A DNA stretch of 64,000 nucleotides, from NCBI GenBank assembly GCA_016187935.1, contig JACPIU010000035.1:28481-92480 (forward strand), given 5' to 3'. The DNA comes from Bdellovibrio sp. (GTDB lineage: Bacteria > Bdellovibrionota > Bacteriovoracia > Bacteriovoracales > Bacteriovoracaceae). Position 1 is the stretch's first letter; each line of letters opens with the position of its first letter. This document shows, piece by piece, positions 1 to 8,926 of this stretch. The notes beneath the pieces are model-generated. The model was given only the letters and a program-made list of their open reading frames with translations, had not been told where the DNA came from and ran no database searches. The translations under genes were made by a program, and so were the position numbers.

Positions 1-447
1 AAAATTAGGTACATCAGCAAGCCCCAATAGCGGCATCAAAAAATCCGCCAGGCCATAACCAATCCCGGCCGTGATGGCGAATTGTCCTATCAGGTTAAAC
101 ATAGCGGTAAACCAGCCCCAGTGCTTATTACCTAAAAAAGATGACCAATGATAGAGAGCACCTGCGGTGGGGAAGGCCGAAGCTAATTCGGCCAAGGATG
201 CGGCCACGGGTAAAACCAAAAGTGTCACCAAGATCCAGCCGAAAGACATCACCAGCGGCCCACCGTGAATAAGTCCATGCCCATAGAGCGTAACTGCGCC
301 TGTCAGAATGCTGATAATTGAGAACGAAACGGCAAAATTAGAAAATCCCCCAAGACTGCGAAAAAGTTCTTGGGAATACCCCATGGCCTTGAGATCGGCT
401 TCGTCATTGGTTGCAGTTGCCTCTTGACTCAATTCTACATCGGCCAT
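1..447 (-). CDS. Amino acid permease, APC superfamily (partial, N-terminal 149 residues)
   Basis: The reverse strand is open from an ATG at 447 to the window edge, so the C-terminal part lies outside. A ribosome site (AGGGA) sits 7 bases before the start. After a short acidic cytoplasmic N-terminus the protein shows the APC signature GGFSNFAVSFSIISILTG around residues 33-50, then a Gly/Pro-rich segment and a block ending ELASAFPTAGALYHW, which is typical of the amino acid/GABA permease branch. At least three membrane segments are visible. It should import amino acids across the inner membrane by proton or solute coupling; the substrate cannot be told from this fragment. It is divergent from proB, with about 140 bases between them. 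Confidence 0.85.
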   Translation of the reverse strand, partial: MADVELSQEATATNDEADLKAMGYSQELFRSLGGFSNFAVSFSIISILTGAVTLYGHGLIHGGPLVMSFGWILVTLLVLPVAASLAELASAFPTAGALYHWSSFLGNKHWGWFTAMFNLIGQFAITAGIGYGLADFLMPLLGLADVPNF

Positions 448-591
448 CACTTCATCCCTGGTTAAATAATTTATGAGTAAGTTTTAACACAAAACAAAAA
501 AAGTGGAACACATTATTTTGTCACGATTGAAAGAGAGCTTGAGTTGCATTGTCGGATTTAAGAAAAGTAACTCTTCGGTTAGAATAAATTT

Positions 592-1716
592 ATGAATTTG
601 AAATTAAGGCCGGAACTTCACGATGGCCCAAAAAGAATAGTTGTAAAAGTTGGCTCGGCCGCCATTACCGCAGAACAGGGCCGAATTGCCTTAACATGTC
701 TGGAGAATTTGGTGCATGATCTTGCCCAACTTTCCAAAATGGGAATCGAAGTTGTTTTGGTCAGCTCAGGCGCCATCAGCACCGGACGAGGTTATCTTGA
801 GGACTCAGGCAAAAAACAAGACATTAGTTATTTGCAGGCGTGCTCGGCCATAGGGCAACCTCTGCTCATGGCGGCCTATCAAAAAGAGTTTGAAAGATAT
901 GGTGTGATGACGGCCCAAGTCCTGCTTACGCATGATGATTTAAAAAATCGCACGCGTAATTTAAATACTCGAAATACTATTCTCAGATTAATGCAAGCGG
1001 GAATCATTCCCATCCTCAATGAAAATGATTCTGTGAGCTTCGAAGAAATAACTGTGGGTGATAACGATCAGCTGGCGGCCATGGTGACGGAACTCATTGA
1101 GGGGAATGTCCTCATCCTCTTAACCGGCCCTGATGGTCTCTACGATCAAGACCCCTCTGTTCCAGGAGCAAAACATATTCAGTCCTTGGAATTCCAAGCG
1201 GACCTGAAAGAAATTAAAACCATCACCAAGAGTTCTGTGGGCAGAGGGGGAATGGAGACAAAATTGCTGGCGGTGCGGAAGCTAACGACCCTGGGAATTC
1301 CCGTAATTATTGCTACCTATCGCAGGAAAGACCCCATCATGGCGCCACTTTGTGAGAAAGTAGGTACCTTTTTTTATCCCAAGAAGCTTACCGCCAAGAA
1401 CAGGAGGAAGGCGTGGATTTCCACCATCGTAAAAAACAATGCTTTTGTCATTATAGATGAGGGTGCCTGCAAGGCCCTGAGCAAAAATGCTTCCCTTCTC
1501 CCGATCGGCATTCGCGATATTCAAGGTCATTTCAAACGCGGTGACGTGGTGAATATTAAATTCCAGACAAGAGTCATCGCAGTTGGTATAAGCGAATATG
1601 ACAGCAAAGATATTATCCAAGTGATGGGAAAAAAAAGTTCTGAAATTATCTCCTTGCTTGGTTCGTGTCCCTCGGATGTCATCATTCACAGGGATAATAT
1701 GTTTTTGAAGGATTAA
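592..1716 (+). CDS. proB: Glutamate 5-kinase
   Basis: This catalyses ATP-dependent phosphorylation of glutamate, the first step of proline synthesis, in the cytoplasm. The amino acid kinase domain begins with RIVVKVGSAAIT (about residues 15-26), continues with VVLVSSGAISTGR and the substrate/nucleotide segment TVGDNDQLAAMV, and has the GRGGMETKL loop near residue 215. A C-terminal PUA domain (about 280-365) follows, ending in the HRDN motif. The length (374 residues) matches the family (367 in E. coli). No clear Shine-Dalgarno precedes the ATG. proA starts 4 bases after its stop, so the two form an operon and their products act in sequence. Confidence 0.95.
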   Translation: MNLKLRPELHDGPKRIVVKVGSAAITAEQGRIALTCLENLVHDLAQLSKMGIEVVLVSSGAISTGRGYLEDSGKKQDISYLQACSAIGQPLLMAAYQKEFERYGVMTAQVLLTHDDLKNRTRNLNTRNTILRLMQAGIIPILNENDSVSFEEITVGDNDQLAAMVTELIEGNVLILLTGPDGLYDQDPSVPGAKHIQSLEFQADLKEIKTITKSSVGRGGMETKLLAVRKLTTLGIPVIIATYRRKDPIMAPLCEKVGTFFYPKKLTAKNRRKAWISTIVKNNAFVIIDEGACKALSKNASLLPIGIRDIQGHFKRGDVVNIKFQTRVIAVGISEYDSKDIIQVMGKKSSEIISLLGSCPSDVIIHRDNMFLKD

Positions 1717-1720
1717 ACAA

Positions 1721-2959
1721 ATGACGAGTGTCAAAGAAATCGCCCAACATGCCAAAGAGGCCTCGCGGAATTTTTGTCGCAATAGGGCCCATGAGAGAAA
1801 TCAGGCATTGCATTTAATCGGGCAAAAACTCGAGGAACGGAGCAAAGAAATCCTGGCCGCCAATGCCGAAGATATCGCCCTGGCAAAAAAGGCCAATTTA
1901 AGTCCTGCCCTGTTGGATCGCATGACTTTAAACAAGCAGCGCCTTCTCTCCATGGCCCAAGTGCCTCTCGCTATTGCCGCTCAACAAGAAGTGGTTGACA
2001 TCATTGTTGAAGAAAATAAATTGCCCAATGGACTCTGGGTCCGTCGCCAGCGCATCCCACTCGGAGTCATCGCCATGATCTTTGAAAGTCGCCCTAACGT
2101 GGTCATCGATTGCTCTTGTCTCGCTATCAAGTCCGGAAACGCCATGATTTTAAAAGGTGGCAAAGAGGCCGGACGATCGAATAAAATTCTAGTCGAAATT
2201 GTGCAAGAATCGATCAAAGGATTGTTGCCCGCGCACTTGATTCAAATGATCGAAGGACAGGAAGCAGTAAATGAATTAATTACCTTGGTGGATTTTGTCG
2301 ACCTAGTCATCCCACGTGGAGGGGAAAGTTTAGTACGCACCATCTATAACAACTCCAAAGTTCCAGTCATCGCCCACTTCCGCGGTCTATGCCATATCTA
2401 TATCCATGCGGATGCTCAGCTTGAGATGGCGGAAAAGGTATGCTTAAACGCCAAGGTTCAGCGCCCAGGAGTATGCAATGCCATGGAATGTCTGCTGCTC
2501 GATCAATCTCTCCCGACAGATTTTATAAAATCTCTGTTCCAATCCTTTCTGCGCGAAGGTGTCGAGATGAGAGGCTGTCCAAGAAGCAAAGCGCTCTGCC
2601 CACAGATCAAACCGGCCACAGAGCAAGATTACGCCACCGAGTACTTGGATAAAATTTTATCGGTAAAAATAGTCGATTCACTTGAGGCCGCCATCGCCCA
2701 CATCCAGAAATTCGGCTCCAAACATACTGAAGGTATTTGTGCCAGCACGCCTGAAATCATCGCACAATTTCAAAACGACGTCGATGCATCATGTATTATG
2801 GTGAACACTTCCACGCGTTTCAACGATGGAGGGGAATTGGGGCTTGGGGCCGAGCTGGGCATCTCTACTTCCAAAGTGCATGCCTACGGTCCCATGGGTG
2901 CACGAGAAATGACCACCACCCGCTTTCTGGTACAAAGTGATGGAAAAATTCGTGCTTAA
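1721..2959 (+). CDS. proA: Gamma-glutamyl phosphate reductase
   Basis: This NADPH-dependent reductase turns gamma-glutamyl phosphate into glutamate semialdehyde, the second step of proline synthesis. It is an aldehyde-dehydrogenase-fold enzyme of 412 residues, the usual length. Visible landmarks are the cofactor region GVIAMIFESRPNVV, the segment LVIPRGGESLV, the catalytic cysteine in PGVCNAME (Cys252) and the C-terminal block FNDGGELGLGAELGIST. The ribosome site AAGGA overlaps the end of proB, so translation is probably coupled. The gene ends 10 bases before a convergent gene without an obvious hairpin between them. Confidence 0.96.
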   Translation: MTSVKEIAQHAKEASRNFCRNRAHERNQALHLIGQKLEERSKEILAANAEDIALAKKANLSPALLDRMTLNKQRLLSMAQVPLAIAAQQEVVDIIVEENKLPNGLWVRRQRIPLGVIAMIFESRPNVVIDCSCLAIKSGNAMILKGGKEAGRSNKILVEIVQESIKGLLPAHLIQMIEGQEAVNELITLVDFVDLVIPRGGESLVRTIYNNSKVPVIAHFRGLCHIYIHADAQLEMAEKVCLNAKVQRPGVCNAMECLLLDQSLPTDFIKSLFQSFLREGVEMRGCPRSKALCPQIKPATEQDYATEYLDKILSVKIVDSLEAAIAHIQKFGSKHTEGICASTPEIIAQFQNDVDASCIMVNTSTRFNDGGELGLGAELGISTSKVHAYGPMGAREMTTTRFLVQSDGKIRA

Positions 2960-2969
2960 TCGTGGCCAA

Positions 2970-3284
2970 CTATTCCAATAATTTCAGCCCGAGCTTCATG
3001 ACCTGATCATCCAGTTGTGTCCGCCACATCACTTGCGCCTTGAGCGGCGCCAAAACACCAATCTCAATTTTGCAAATATCTCCCACCATCATATGAGGCG
3101 AAAGGAGCATCACTAACCCACAGCCACTATAAGACTCGCTGAAGACCAGACCACGCAAGGTGGGGGAAAATTTTTTATTTTCAGGATTCAAATCTATCGC
3201 GGCCAGGACGTTAGGGTCTGGCCTAAAGCGCACTTGACTTCTTTTTTTGATCACTCCCTTTTTTGCCACCGCTTTTTTTTCCAT
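2970..3284 (-). CDS. PilZ-like domain protein
   Basis: A small cytoplasmic protein of 104 residues with a Lys-rich N-terminus. It resembles the PilZ (cyclic-di-GMP binding) fold: an RSQVRFR stretch around residues 15-21 supplies the RxxxR motif, and SYSGCG around residue 52 sits where the (D/N)xSxxG motif is expected. The acidic/amide residue of that second motif is replaced by Ser, so nucleotide binding is uncertain. The end, LGLKLLE, is typical of PilZ strands. The start is supported by CGGAGAAG upstream. It lies 18 bases after a CZB gene, so the two are probably co-transcribed and both may be signalling adaptors. Confidence 0.6.
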   Translation of the reverse strand: MEKKAVAKKGVIKKRSQVRFRPDPNVLAAIDLNPENKKFSPTLRGLVFSESYSGCGLVMLLSPHMMVGDICKIEIGVLAPLKAQVMWRTQLDDQVMKLGLKLLE

Positions 3285-3302
3285 GATGACTTCTCCGATG
3301 AT

Positions 3303-3656
3303 TTATTTCCATCCCATTCGCATTTCAACCAGGGTTATCACTATCGCCTGGGAGAGAATGGCAAATTCACTTTTTGAACCCAAAGCGGTTTCTTCCGATA
3401 CGGACTGCCCAGAATCCGCCTTGCGCACAACTTCTGCCGCCACCTTGTGAAATTTGGCGTGATCATTGAGCAGCTTCACGAATTTAGGATCGCTCATGTA
3501 TCTGGCCCCACCCTCTCCATGAATCCATTTGCCCAAATCACAGTTACAATCTGGTTCGATGGTAGCAGGATTAAGAGACTTATCTGGCCTCCTTAAATAG
3601 ATTTGTAGTTTCATTTTCCAATTCACGTGCGCCTGGATGGCATCATCAAAATTCAT
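3303..3656 (-). CDS. CZB (chemoreceptor zinc-binding) domain protein
   Basis: A stand-alone CZB domain of 117 residues. The pattern is visible: His near residue 10 in AHVNWK, the Cys in CDLGKWIHGEG, a Tyr, and two later His residues in NDHAKFHK, which together form the 3His/Cys zinc site of the family. CZB domains usually sit at the C-terminus of chemoreceptors or diguanylate cyclases and sense zinc or oxidants such as hypochlorite. Here it is alone and followed by a PilZ-like gene, which suggests a small signalling pair. The start follows a good GAGGAG ribosome site. No membrane segment is present. Confidence 0.75.
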   Translation of the reverse strand: MNFDDAIQAHVNWKMKLQIYLRRPDKSLNPATIEPDCNCDLGKWIHGEGGARYMSDPKFVKLLNDHAKFHKVAAEVVRKADSGQSVSEETALGSKSEFAILSQAIVITLVEMRMGWK

Positions 3657-3791
3657 AGGGACTCCTCACTCCATATTTTTGTACTCTACTTTCTCGCTAT
3701 TATACTCCTGACATCGGCACTTAAAAGAAACTTTGAGCACGACACACAGCTTGATTGTTGAGTAATTTAATACAAAACAATAAATTCACAC

Positions 3792-4817
3792 TCAACGCGA
3801 AGATAAGAAATCTTTGGCCCTCACCCCAGGGGCCAAATAACGATGCCAAAGGCGTGTCAAAGAAGTGCATGTCAAGCACCAATTTAGTAAACGATTGCCC
3901 AAGGCCCAATGAAGCATGCGATAGATGGGAAAGATTGCGGGTGTCAAAATGAGGAGCCAGAGCGAGACTGGCAGGTGCCAAAGCGCCATTCCCCCAATCA
4001 TCAAGAGATATGTGAGTAATCCCATACGAGTCACCCAAGATTGGATAGAACGCTTTGGGCAAATATTCATACAACGCATGCAGTTCTCACAATTGAATCC
4101 CCAGTAAGGACGGCCATCGCGCAATTGAATTGCCTGAACCGGACAATGCTTATAGCAAAGACCGCAGTTGTTACAATCAGGAGAAGTATAGAGAGTCTTG
4201 GCGAGTCCAAAACGTCCTATCATCAAGTAAAAGGGAATGATCGATGCGATGGCAATATCGAGGGGTAAAGTCAACCAGACACTCCAGCGGTGGCAGCGCT
4301 CGCCTTGCAACAAACAGGAGATTGTGCCAACCACAATATTCCTGGCCCGTGCCATTAAGCGGTCGATGCCAAAGACCGGATTGGGAGGGAAAAAAGAAAT
4401 CCATGAATGGGGCATATCGACAGGCAAAGTGCCAGCGATGGTATAACCGCGCATCCAAAATAATAAAACTGGCCACCACAAGGCCAAACCGCTCAGTCCA
4501 GGCATAAAAAAGAATGGAACACGGACAGCGCCGCGAGTGTTGGAAAAAAAGACACTGGCGTTTGCCATTGCAGGAAATCGCCAAAGATAGCGAAGCACCA
4601 ACCAAGGGGCACAAAAACCGTGAGTGGGAAAAGTAAAAATGATCAGGGTTTTACTCGCACAAGATGGAAGAGAGATCGCGCCATCTTGCACCATGGGGAT
4701 CAATTCCGTGGGATATCCGGCCGCCTCACAATACTCCGCCATCCAGCGCGCCACGGTGAGAGCATTCCCCGTGCCGGAAAACCAGTAAATACAAATTCGA
4801 GAATAGGCAAGATTCAT
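3792..4817 (-). CDS. EFR1-type flavodoxin/4Fe-4S ferredoxin membrane protein
   Basis: A 341-residue redox protein. The N-terminus has a flavodoxin-like FMN loop, FSGTGNALTVARW (about residues 14-26), followed by a beta strand and the TFPTHGF segment. Hydrophobic stretches in the middle and a hydrophobic C-terminus suggest membrane association. Two [4Fe-4S] motifs lie around residues 215-255: CNNCGLCYKHCP and CENCMRCMNICP. This architecture is the EFR1 family of unknown electron donor/acceptor. The gene has no Shine-Dalgarno; a TATAAT box (reverse strand, 4824-4829) ends 6 bases before the ATG, so the mRNA may be leaderless. A long antisense frame inside it is a shadow. Confidence 0.8.
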   Translation of the reverse strand: MNLAYSRICIYWFSGTGNALTVARWMAEYCEAAGYPTELIPMVQDGAISLPSCASKTLIIFTFPTHGFCAPWLVLRYLWRFPAMANASVFFSNTRGAVRVPFFFMPGLSGLALWWPVLLFWMRGYTIAGTLPVDMPHSWISFFPPNPVFGIDRLMARARNIVVGTISCLLQGERCHRWSVWLTLPLDIAIASIIPFYLMIGRFGLAKTLYTSPDCNNCGLCYKHCPVQAIQLRDGRPYWGFNCENCMRCMNICPKRSIQSWVTRMGLLTYLLMIGGMALWHLPVSLWLLILTPAIFPIYRMLHWALGNRLLNWCLTCTSLTRLWHRYLAPGVRAKDFLSSR

Positions 4818-4823
4818 GAAACC

Positions 4824-4831
4824 ATTATAAT
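4824..4831. promoter_or_regulatory. Palindromic double -10 box between divergent genes
   Basis: The sequence ATTATAAT contains a TATAAT hexamer on both strands. On the minus strand it lies 6 bases before the ATG of the EFR1-type gene, the distance expected for a leaderless transcript. On the plus strand it could serve the secreted protein gene starting at 4960. No good -35 hexamer is evident on either side. Confidence 0.4.
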
Positions 4832-4959
4832 GAAAATGGGTGAAAAAGAAATTTTTGAGGGCCCATCAGATGGCCAAAGGCTCATTTTCATTGAAAAACA
4901 TCCTCACCGACCGGAAAGTCATTTTTAATAAATCTCTGGGATTTTCCGATAAGATATCT

Positions 4960-6780
4960 ATGGTACACCTTATCCTTCCTGTGCTGTTGTTTTTTGTAAG
5001 TTCAAGCGTCCTCGCTCAAGTGCAAGACTATTGCGCTCGCGACATCCGGCTCAACTGCCGTTTGGCCGGCACGATCGAGAGAGATCTAATCTATTGCCTT
5101 AAACGAGGTTCAGATCGGTTGGAAAGTGCTTGCTTTAATTATGTCAAAAGATATCTCGAACTACACGTTCAACCAAAAGTCACCGTCACACCGACGGCAA
5201 CCCCTACCCCAGCACCAACACCGACGCCCACTCCTACTCCAGAGATCCCCAAATTGATCCGCTGGAATGTCAATCCTGAACGATATCAAGATTGCCTGAA
5301 CCGTTGGTCAAGGATGGCGCGAGGATATTTTGTGTTAGACAAAGAAGAAGCTTGCAGTTTGTATGCTAAAGTCTACCCAACAGAAGCTATTAAAACCTGT
5401 GTTGATGGAGCACTTGGTACTCGCCCCTATACCAGGGATTATTTCGTTAACTATCAATCGATCGCGCAATTTTGCGAGAGCAATCCCGGCCTGGATGCCG
5501 AGGCCCAGCGATGTATCCGCACCAAAGTGCAAAATGGCGGCGATGTCGTCGCTGCCTATAACAAATGCGATAGTAAGATCAGAAACTGCGTGGCGCGCAT
5601 GGAGAGCGAAAGACCTTCTCGTGGCCATCGCGCCATGGCCGATCTGTATTTTGATTTCTGCTTCAGCTATCCCGATGATCCCGCCATGAGTACTTGTATT
5701 TCGACTTATGCCCATGCCAAAGCCGCTTTGATCAGTAAACCAAAGATACTACAAAGTTTATGTGATCCTCATGTCCGTGCCTGCGTCGAGAGCATAAAAA
5801 CGCAATTGCCGGCGAGACACAGTGTGGATCAACTAGAAACCGTCGGGAAAATCTGCTATCGCGCTTTTCAAGATGACTTGAGTAATGTTTGGAGTGAATG
5901 CACTTTACGCCATCATTTATCCCACCAACTCAGTCAGTCTGATGCCGGTGATCTATGTAAAATATCCAATGCCAACGCAAGAGAATGCGTGCTGCAATTT
6001 GTGCAGGCCCATATTTCGTTCCCAGATGCGGTGAAAACTTGCGGCATCCAAGCGCAACACGTACGCGATTGTCTTTTCAAATTTTACAAACATCAAGCGC
6101 CCTTTCATACAGCACCACTCAACTTGATTTCCGCCACTGTGGCAGAAAAATATTGTTCTTTAGAAACGAGTACCGAAAAAGAATGTTTTGTCACTGGCCT
6201 TTCCAGTGATCCTGCCAGAACTGACGAGGCCATGCAAACATTGGCCACAGGTTGCCGTGAGAATGCCGCCAGCTATCACAAATGCATCAGTGATTATGAC
6301 GAATATTTCGATAATAACTACGTTTTGAATGTTACCAAAGCTGAAGGTAGAAAGATTTGCAAAATCCCGTCACAAGAAATGCGTATTTGTATGTTGAACA
6401 GTATTATGCGCACCTCTGAATACGTTACCCGCCCCAGCATATTCTCGCGCGGCAACACCTGGTTCCCATATGACAAATACTACGGAATCTGCCTGAAGAA
6501 TTTTTTAGGTCGCCTTTTGGGTGAAATGAACTTGGGCCAAGAATGGCCTTGCCGCTATCGTTACTTTGAAGAACAAACGATATGGGACAAAGGATGGACT
6601 TGCGCCACTGATCGCAGCAGATTGTGTCAGGAATTCACTCTGTCTCTAGAATCCATGACGAATGATCAGTTGCGGCCTCACTGCTCGCAATTTCGCTCAT
6701 ATTACCACACCGCCGCGAACACTTACGGTAATCCTTTATGGCACAAGTGCCAGGCCCGGCATCTTATCCCTGAACGCTAA
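4960..6780 (+). CDS. Secreted cysteine-rich protein with Thr-Pro linker, unknown function
   Basis: I chose the ATG at 4960 because it places a Sec signal peptide (MVHLILPVLLFFVSSSVLAQ) at the very N-terminus; the frame is open back to a GTG at 4840, but those 40 residues do not look like a signal. No good ribosome site precedes 4960. The mature protein (606 residues with signal) has a short Cys-containing segment, a Thr-Pro linker around residues 74-94, and then a long region with many regularly spaced cysteines, often in C-x2/3-C-type spacings around helices. Probably periplasmic or extracellular with several disulfides. I do not recognise a family. A strong hairpin terminator follows. Confidence 0.75.
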   Translation: MVHLILPVLLFFVSSSVLAQVQDYCARDIRLNCRLAGTIERDLIYCLKRGSDRLESACFNYVKRYLELHVQPKVTVTPTATPTPAPTPTPTPTPEIPKLIRWNVNPERYQDCLNRWSRMARGYFVLDKEEACSLYAKVYPTEAIKTCVDGALGTRPYTRDYFVNYQSIAQFCESNPGLDAEAQRCIRTKVQNGGDVVAAYNKCDSKIRNCVARMESERPSRGHRAMADLYFDFCFSYPDDPAMSTCISTYAHAKAALISKPKILQSLCDPHVRACVESIKTQLPARHSVDQLETVGKICYRAFQDDLSNVWSECTLRHHLSHQLSQSDAGDLCKISNANARECVLQFVQAHISFPDAVKTCGIQAQHVRDCLFKFYKHQAPFHTAPLNLISATVAEKYCSLETSTEKECFVTGLSSDPARTDEAMQTLATGCRENAASYHKCISDYDEYFDNNYVLNVTKAEGRKICKIPSQEMRICMLNSIMRTSEYVTRPSIFSRGNTWFPYDKYYGICLKNFLGRLLGEMNLGQEWPCRYRYFEEQTIWDKGWTCATDRSRLCQEFTLSLESMTNDQLRPHCSQFRSYYHTAANTYGNPLWHKCQARHLIPER

Positions 6781-6814
6781 TCATGATACAAGAATTGATC
6801 TTTATTGAAATTAT

Positions 6815-6841
6815 AAAGGCCCTGCTCATACCAGGGCCTTT
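6815..6841. terminator. Hairpin terminator, probably bidirectional
   Basis: Ten-base arms AAAGGCCCTG (6815-6824) and CAGGGCCTTT (6832-6841) enclose a 7-base loop and run into T residues. It lies between the secreted-protein gene and a convergent small gene, and can serve both. Confidence 0.85.
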
Positions 6842-6855
6842 TTCCGCTCATCACC

Positions 6856-6987
6856 TCACTTATTTGGCTTAAGCCAAAGTTTCTCGGTTGTGATATCTTT
6901 TGAAATACTTTGGGCATGAGAGGTAAACACATTGAGACCAAAGGTAACGAAGAGAAGAGAGAACAAAGCTAATAAATTTCGTTTCAA
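6856..6987 (-). CDS. Small secreted peptide, 43 residues, TTG start
   Basis: A short gene on the reverse strand starting with TTG at 6987. An AGGAGG ribosome site lies 5 bases upstream, which is the best evidence for the start. The product begins MKRNLLALFSLLFVTFGLNV, a convincing Sec signal, with likely cleavage after SHA, leaving a mature peptide of about 17-18 residues that is rich in Lys and Thr. It ends before the shared terminator at 6815-6841. No family is recognisable. The mature peptide is so short that a secreted signal, a modulator or a decayed gene are all possible. Confidence 0.6.
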   Translation of the reverse strand: MKRNLLALFSLLFVTFGLNVFTSHAQSISKDITTEKLWLKPNK

Positions 6988-7211
6988 ATACACCTCCTGC
7001 AGGATTCAGTTGTTGTTACCGCCTGATCACCATTGTGTACGATTGAATCTAAAGAGTTGTCGGCCCAGAGAAAAACGTTTGCAAGCTTTTAACTCGATTT
7101 TTAACAATATTCGTATATTTAGTGCAAATATTTAAATCACATCCAACATCGCGATTGCCAATTCGACGATTGTTGCTATTCTTAACAAAAATAAAATTGG
7201 AGGATATTTTT

Positions 7212-7949
7212 ATGAAACAGAAAGTTGCTCTTATCACTGGCGCCAATAAAGGTCTTGGACTTGAAATGGCAAAACAATTGGCCCAGAAGGGAATACGAGT
7301 ATACATGGCCGGACGAAATTTGAATAAAGTTGAAACCGCCGCCAAAGATTTAAAAAAACTAAAGCTGGATGTCGTTCCAATACTTTGTGATGTCACTAAT
7401 AGTATGCAGATTAAAGATGCTGTAACTTTAATTGAAAAAGAGGAAGGAAAACTGGACATCTTAATTAACAATGCGGGCATCATGATCGATAGCGGGGGGT
7501 GGATGGAAAACAACGCCGCCACGGTCTCTCTTGATATCATGAGAAAAACGTATGAGACCAATGTTTTTGGAGTCGTTGATGTTACCCAACAGTTTTTGCC
7601 ATTACTAAAAAAGTCCCCAGCGGCAAGAGTCGTCAATCTTGGAAGTATTCTCGGCTCGCTGACTCTTCATGCTCAACCCGGGTCACCCATCTATGATGCA
7701 AAATGCATGGCATACAATTCCAGTAAGGCCGCTCTCAATGCCGTGACCATCCATTTCGCCCATGCCCTCAAAGACACCAAGATCAAAGTCAATACCGCCC
7801 ATCCGGGTTGGGTTAAAACAGACTTAGGCACCGAGCATGCTCCGATGAATGTCCAAGATGGGGCCAAGACGGGAGTTGATTTAGCACTTCTCGATGATAA
7901 TGGCCCAACTTGTGGTTTTTTTCATATGGGTGATAAATTGCCTTGGTAA
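7212..7949 (+). CDS. Short-chain dehydrogenase/reductase (classical SDR)
   Basis: An NAD(P)-dependent oxidoreductase of 245 residues with a Rossmann fold. The cofactor motif is TGANKGLG (about residues 9-16), the NNAG motif is near residue 87, the catalytic Ser lies in GSILGS, and the YNSSK motif supplies the catalytic Tyr and Lys. The PGWVKTDLG block matches sugar/carbonyl-reductase-like SDRs. The frame is open further upstream, but the ATG at 7212 is preceded by TTGGAGG at good distance, so I take that start. Substrate unknown. It is convergent with the next gene, whose stop lies 2 bases away. Confidence 0.9.
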   Translation: MKQKVALITGANKGLGLEMAKQLAQKGIRVYMAGRNLNKVETAAKDLKKLKLDVVPILCDVTNSMQIKDAVTLIEKEEGKLDILINNAGIMIDSGGWMENNAATVSLDIMRKTYETNVFGVVDVTQQFLPLLKKSPAARVVNLGSILGSLTLHAQPGSPIYDAKCMAYNSSKAALNAVTIHFAHALKDTKIKVNTAHPGWVKTDLGTEHAPMNVQDGAKTGVDLALLDDNGPTCGFFHMGDKLPW

Positions 7950-7950
7950 C

Positions 7951-8763
7951 CTAGGGAGTAAGCAGGCCTTCCGCCTTCGCCAAAATTTTATCCAAAATTG
8001 TCCCGCCGCCTAAATCCAGATCAACTACGATTCCATTCTTGTTGATGAGAACGAACATGGGGATGGCGGCGGCCATAAAGAGACTGTTCACCTTACCTTC
8101 GGCACTTTGTAAATACTGGATAGGATTTTCTTTTTTGGGGACGCGTTTTTCAAATTTAACAAGATAGTTTTTGATGACCGGCACTTCTTCGCCCGAGATG
8201 GAAATAACGTCAATCTTACCTTTATACTTCTGGGCAAATTGAACTAAACGAGGAACTGTCCCAAGACAGGCCATACACCAGGTGGCCCAAAAATCTAGAA
8301 GGGTCACTCGCCCAAGTTGTTTCTGCATATGAAATTTTGAACCCCGCCCCTGCACCACCAAGGCCTCAAAATTTGGGGCCTTGTGATTGAGTAACTTCTG
8401 CTTAGTAAGACTAAACATATCGGGCATGACAACCAAAGTGATATCTTTCGCCCTCAATTTGCCTTGTCGTAAGAACTCAACTTTTACCGTAAAACCAACT
8501 CCTTTATTGGTCACCTCCTGTACGAGTTCTTCAGGTGTTTGCACAGGCACACCCACCACTTTTAAAATTTCATCACCACTACGCAATCCCGCCTTCTCAG
8601 CGGGAGTATCAGGAAATGTGTTTTTAATAAGAACACCCTTCGGGCCTTTTTCAATGGCAATTCCCAACCATGGTCTCACCGAAGTCACAGGCTGCGACCA
8701 GGCGGCCATGGCCAAAAAGCAAAACAGGACGGACATGATAGAAGTTTTTATGAAGTTGAACAT
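7951..8763 (-). CDS. Exported PDZ-thioredoxin fusion protein (TlpA-like)
   Basis: A 270-residue exported protein. Residues 1-23 form a Sec signal ending AWSQ. A PDZ domain follows (about 28-105; GVLIKNTFPDTPAEKAGLRSGD). Residues 125-265 are a TlpA/AhpC-like thioredoxin domain with the active site WATWCMACLGTVP and the cis-Pro segment IPMFVLINKNG. The WCMAC spacing keeps the CxxC redox pair. It probably reduces or isomerises disulfides of specific partners in the periplasm, with the PDZ domain selecting C-termini; this is inference. The neighbouring cysteine-rich secreted proteins are possible clients. A perfect palindrome lies 10 bases upstream of the start. Confidence 0.85.
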   Translation of the reverse strand: MFNFIKTSIMSVLFCFLAMAAWSQPVTSVRPWLGIAIEKGPKGVLIKNTFPDTPAEKAGLRSGDEILKVVGVPVQTPEELVQEVTNKGVGFTVKVEFLRQGKLRAKDITLVVMPDMFSLTKQKLLNHKAPNFEALVVQGRGSKFHMQKQLGRVTLLDFWATWCMACLGTVPRLVQFAQKYKGKIDVISISGEEVPVIKNYLVKFEKRVPKKENPIQYLQSAEGKVNSLFMAAAIPMFVLINKNGIVVDLDLGGGTILDKILAKAEGLLTP

Positions 8764-8772
8764 GCAGCTACC

Positions 8773-8791
8773 TTGTATAAATGTTATACAA
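8773..8791. promoter_or_regulatory. Perfect palindrome upstream of PDZ-thioredoxin gene
   Basis: TTGTATAA-ATG-TTATACAA has 8-base arms around a 3-base centre, 10 bases before the start codon on the minus strand. It could be a repressor operator or a small 5' hairpin. Confidence 0.45.
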
Positions 8792-8926
8792 TTCTATCAC
8801 TACAAAAGAATTTGGGGACAAAAAAGCATCTTTCAGTTAACTACGATTCATATCGGTCATTGACGATTTCCCGTGAGATTGCCATGATAGCGATAACATT
8901 TTTACGAAATCACAAGGAGAGTAGTT

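Noticed and set aside
1282..1782. 166-codon reverse frame across the end of proB
   Set aside because: Overlaps well-supported proB and proA; composition is a shadow with no ribosome site.
3721..4614. Several reverse and forward frames inside the EFR1-type gene
   Set aside because: They overlap the flavodoxin and ferredoxin motifs of the real frame.
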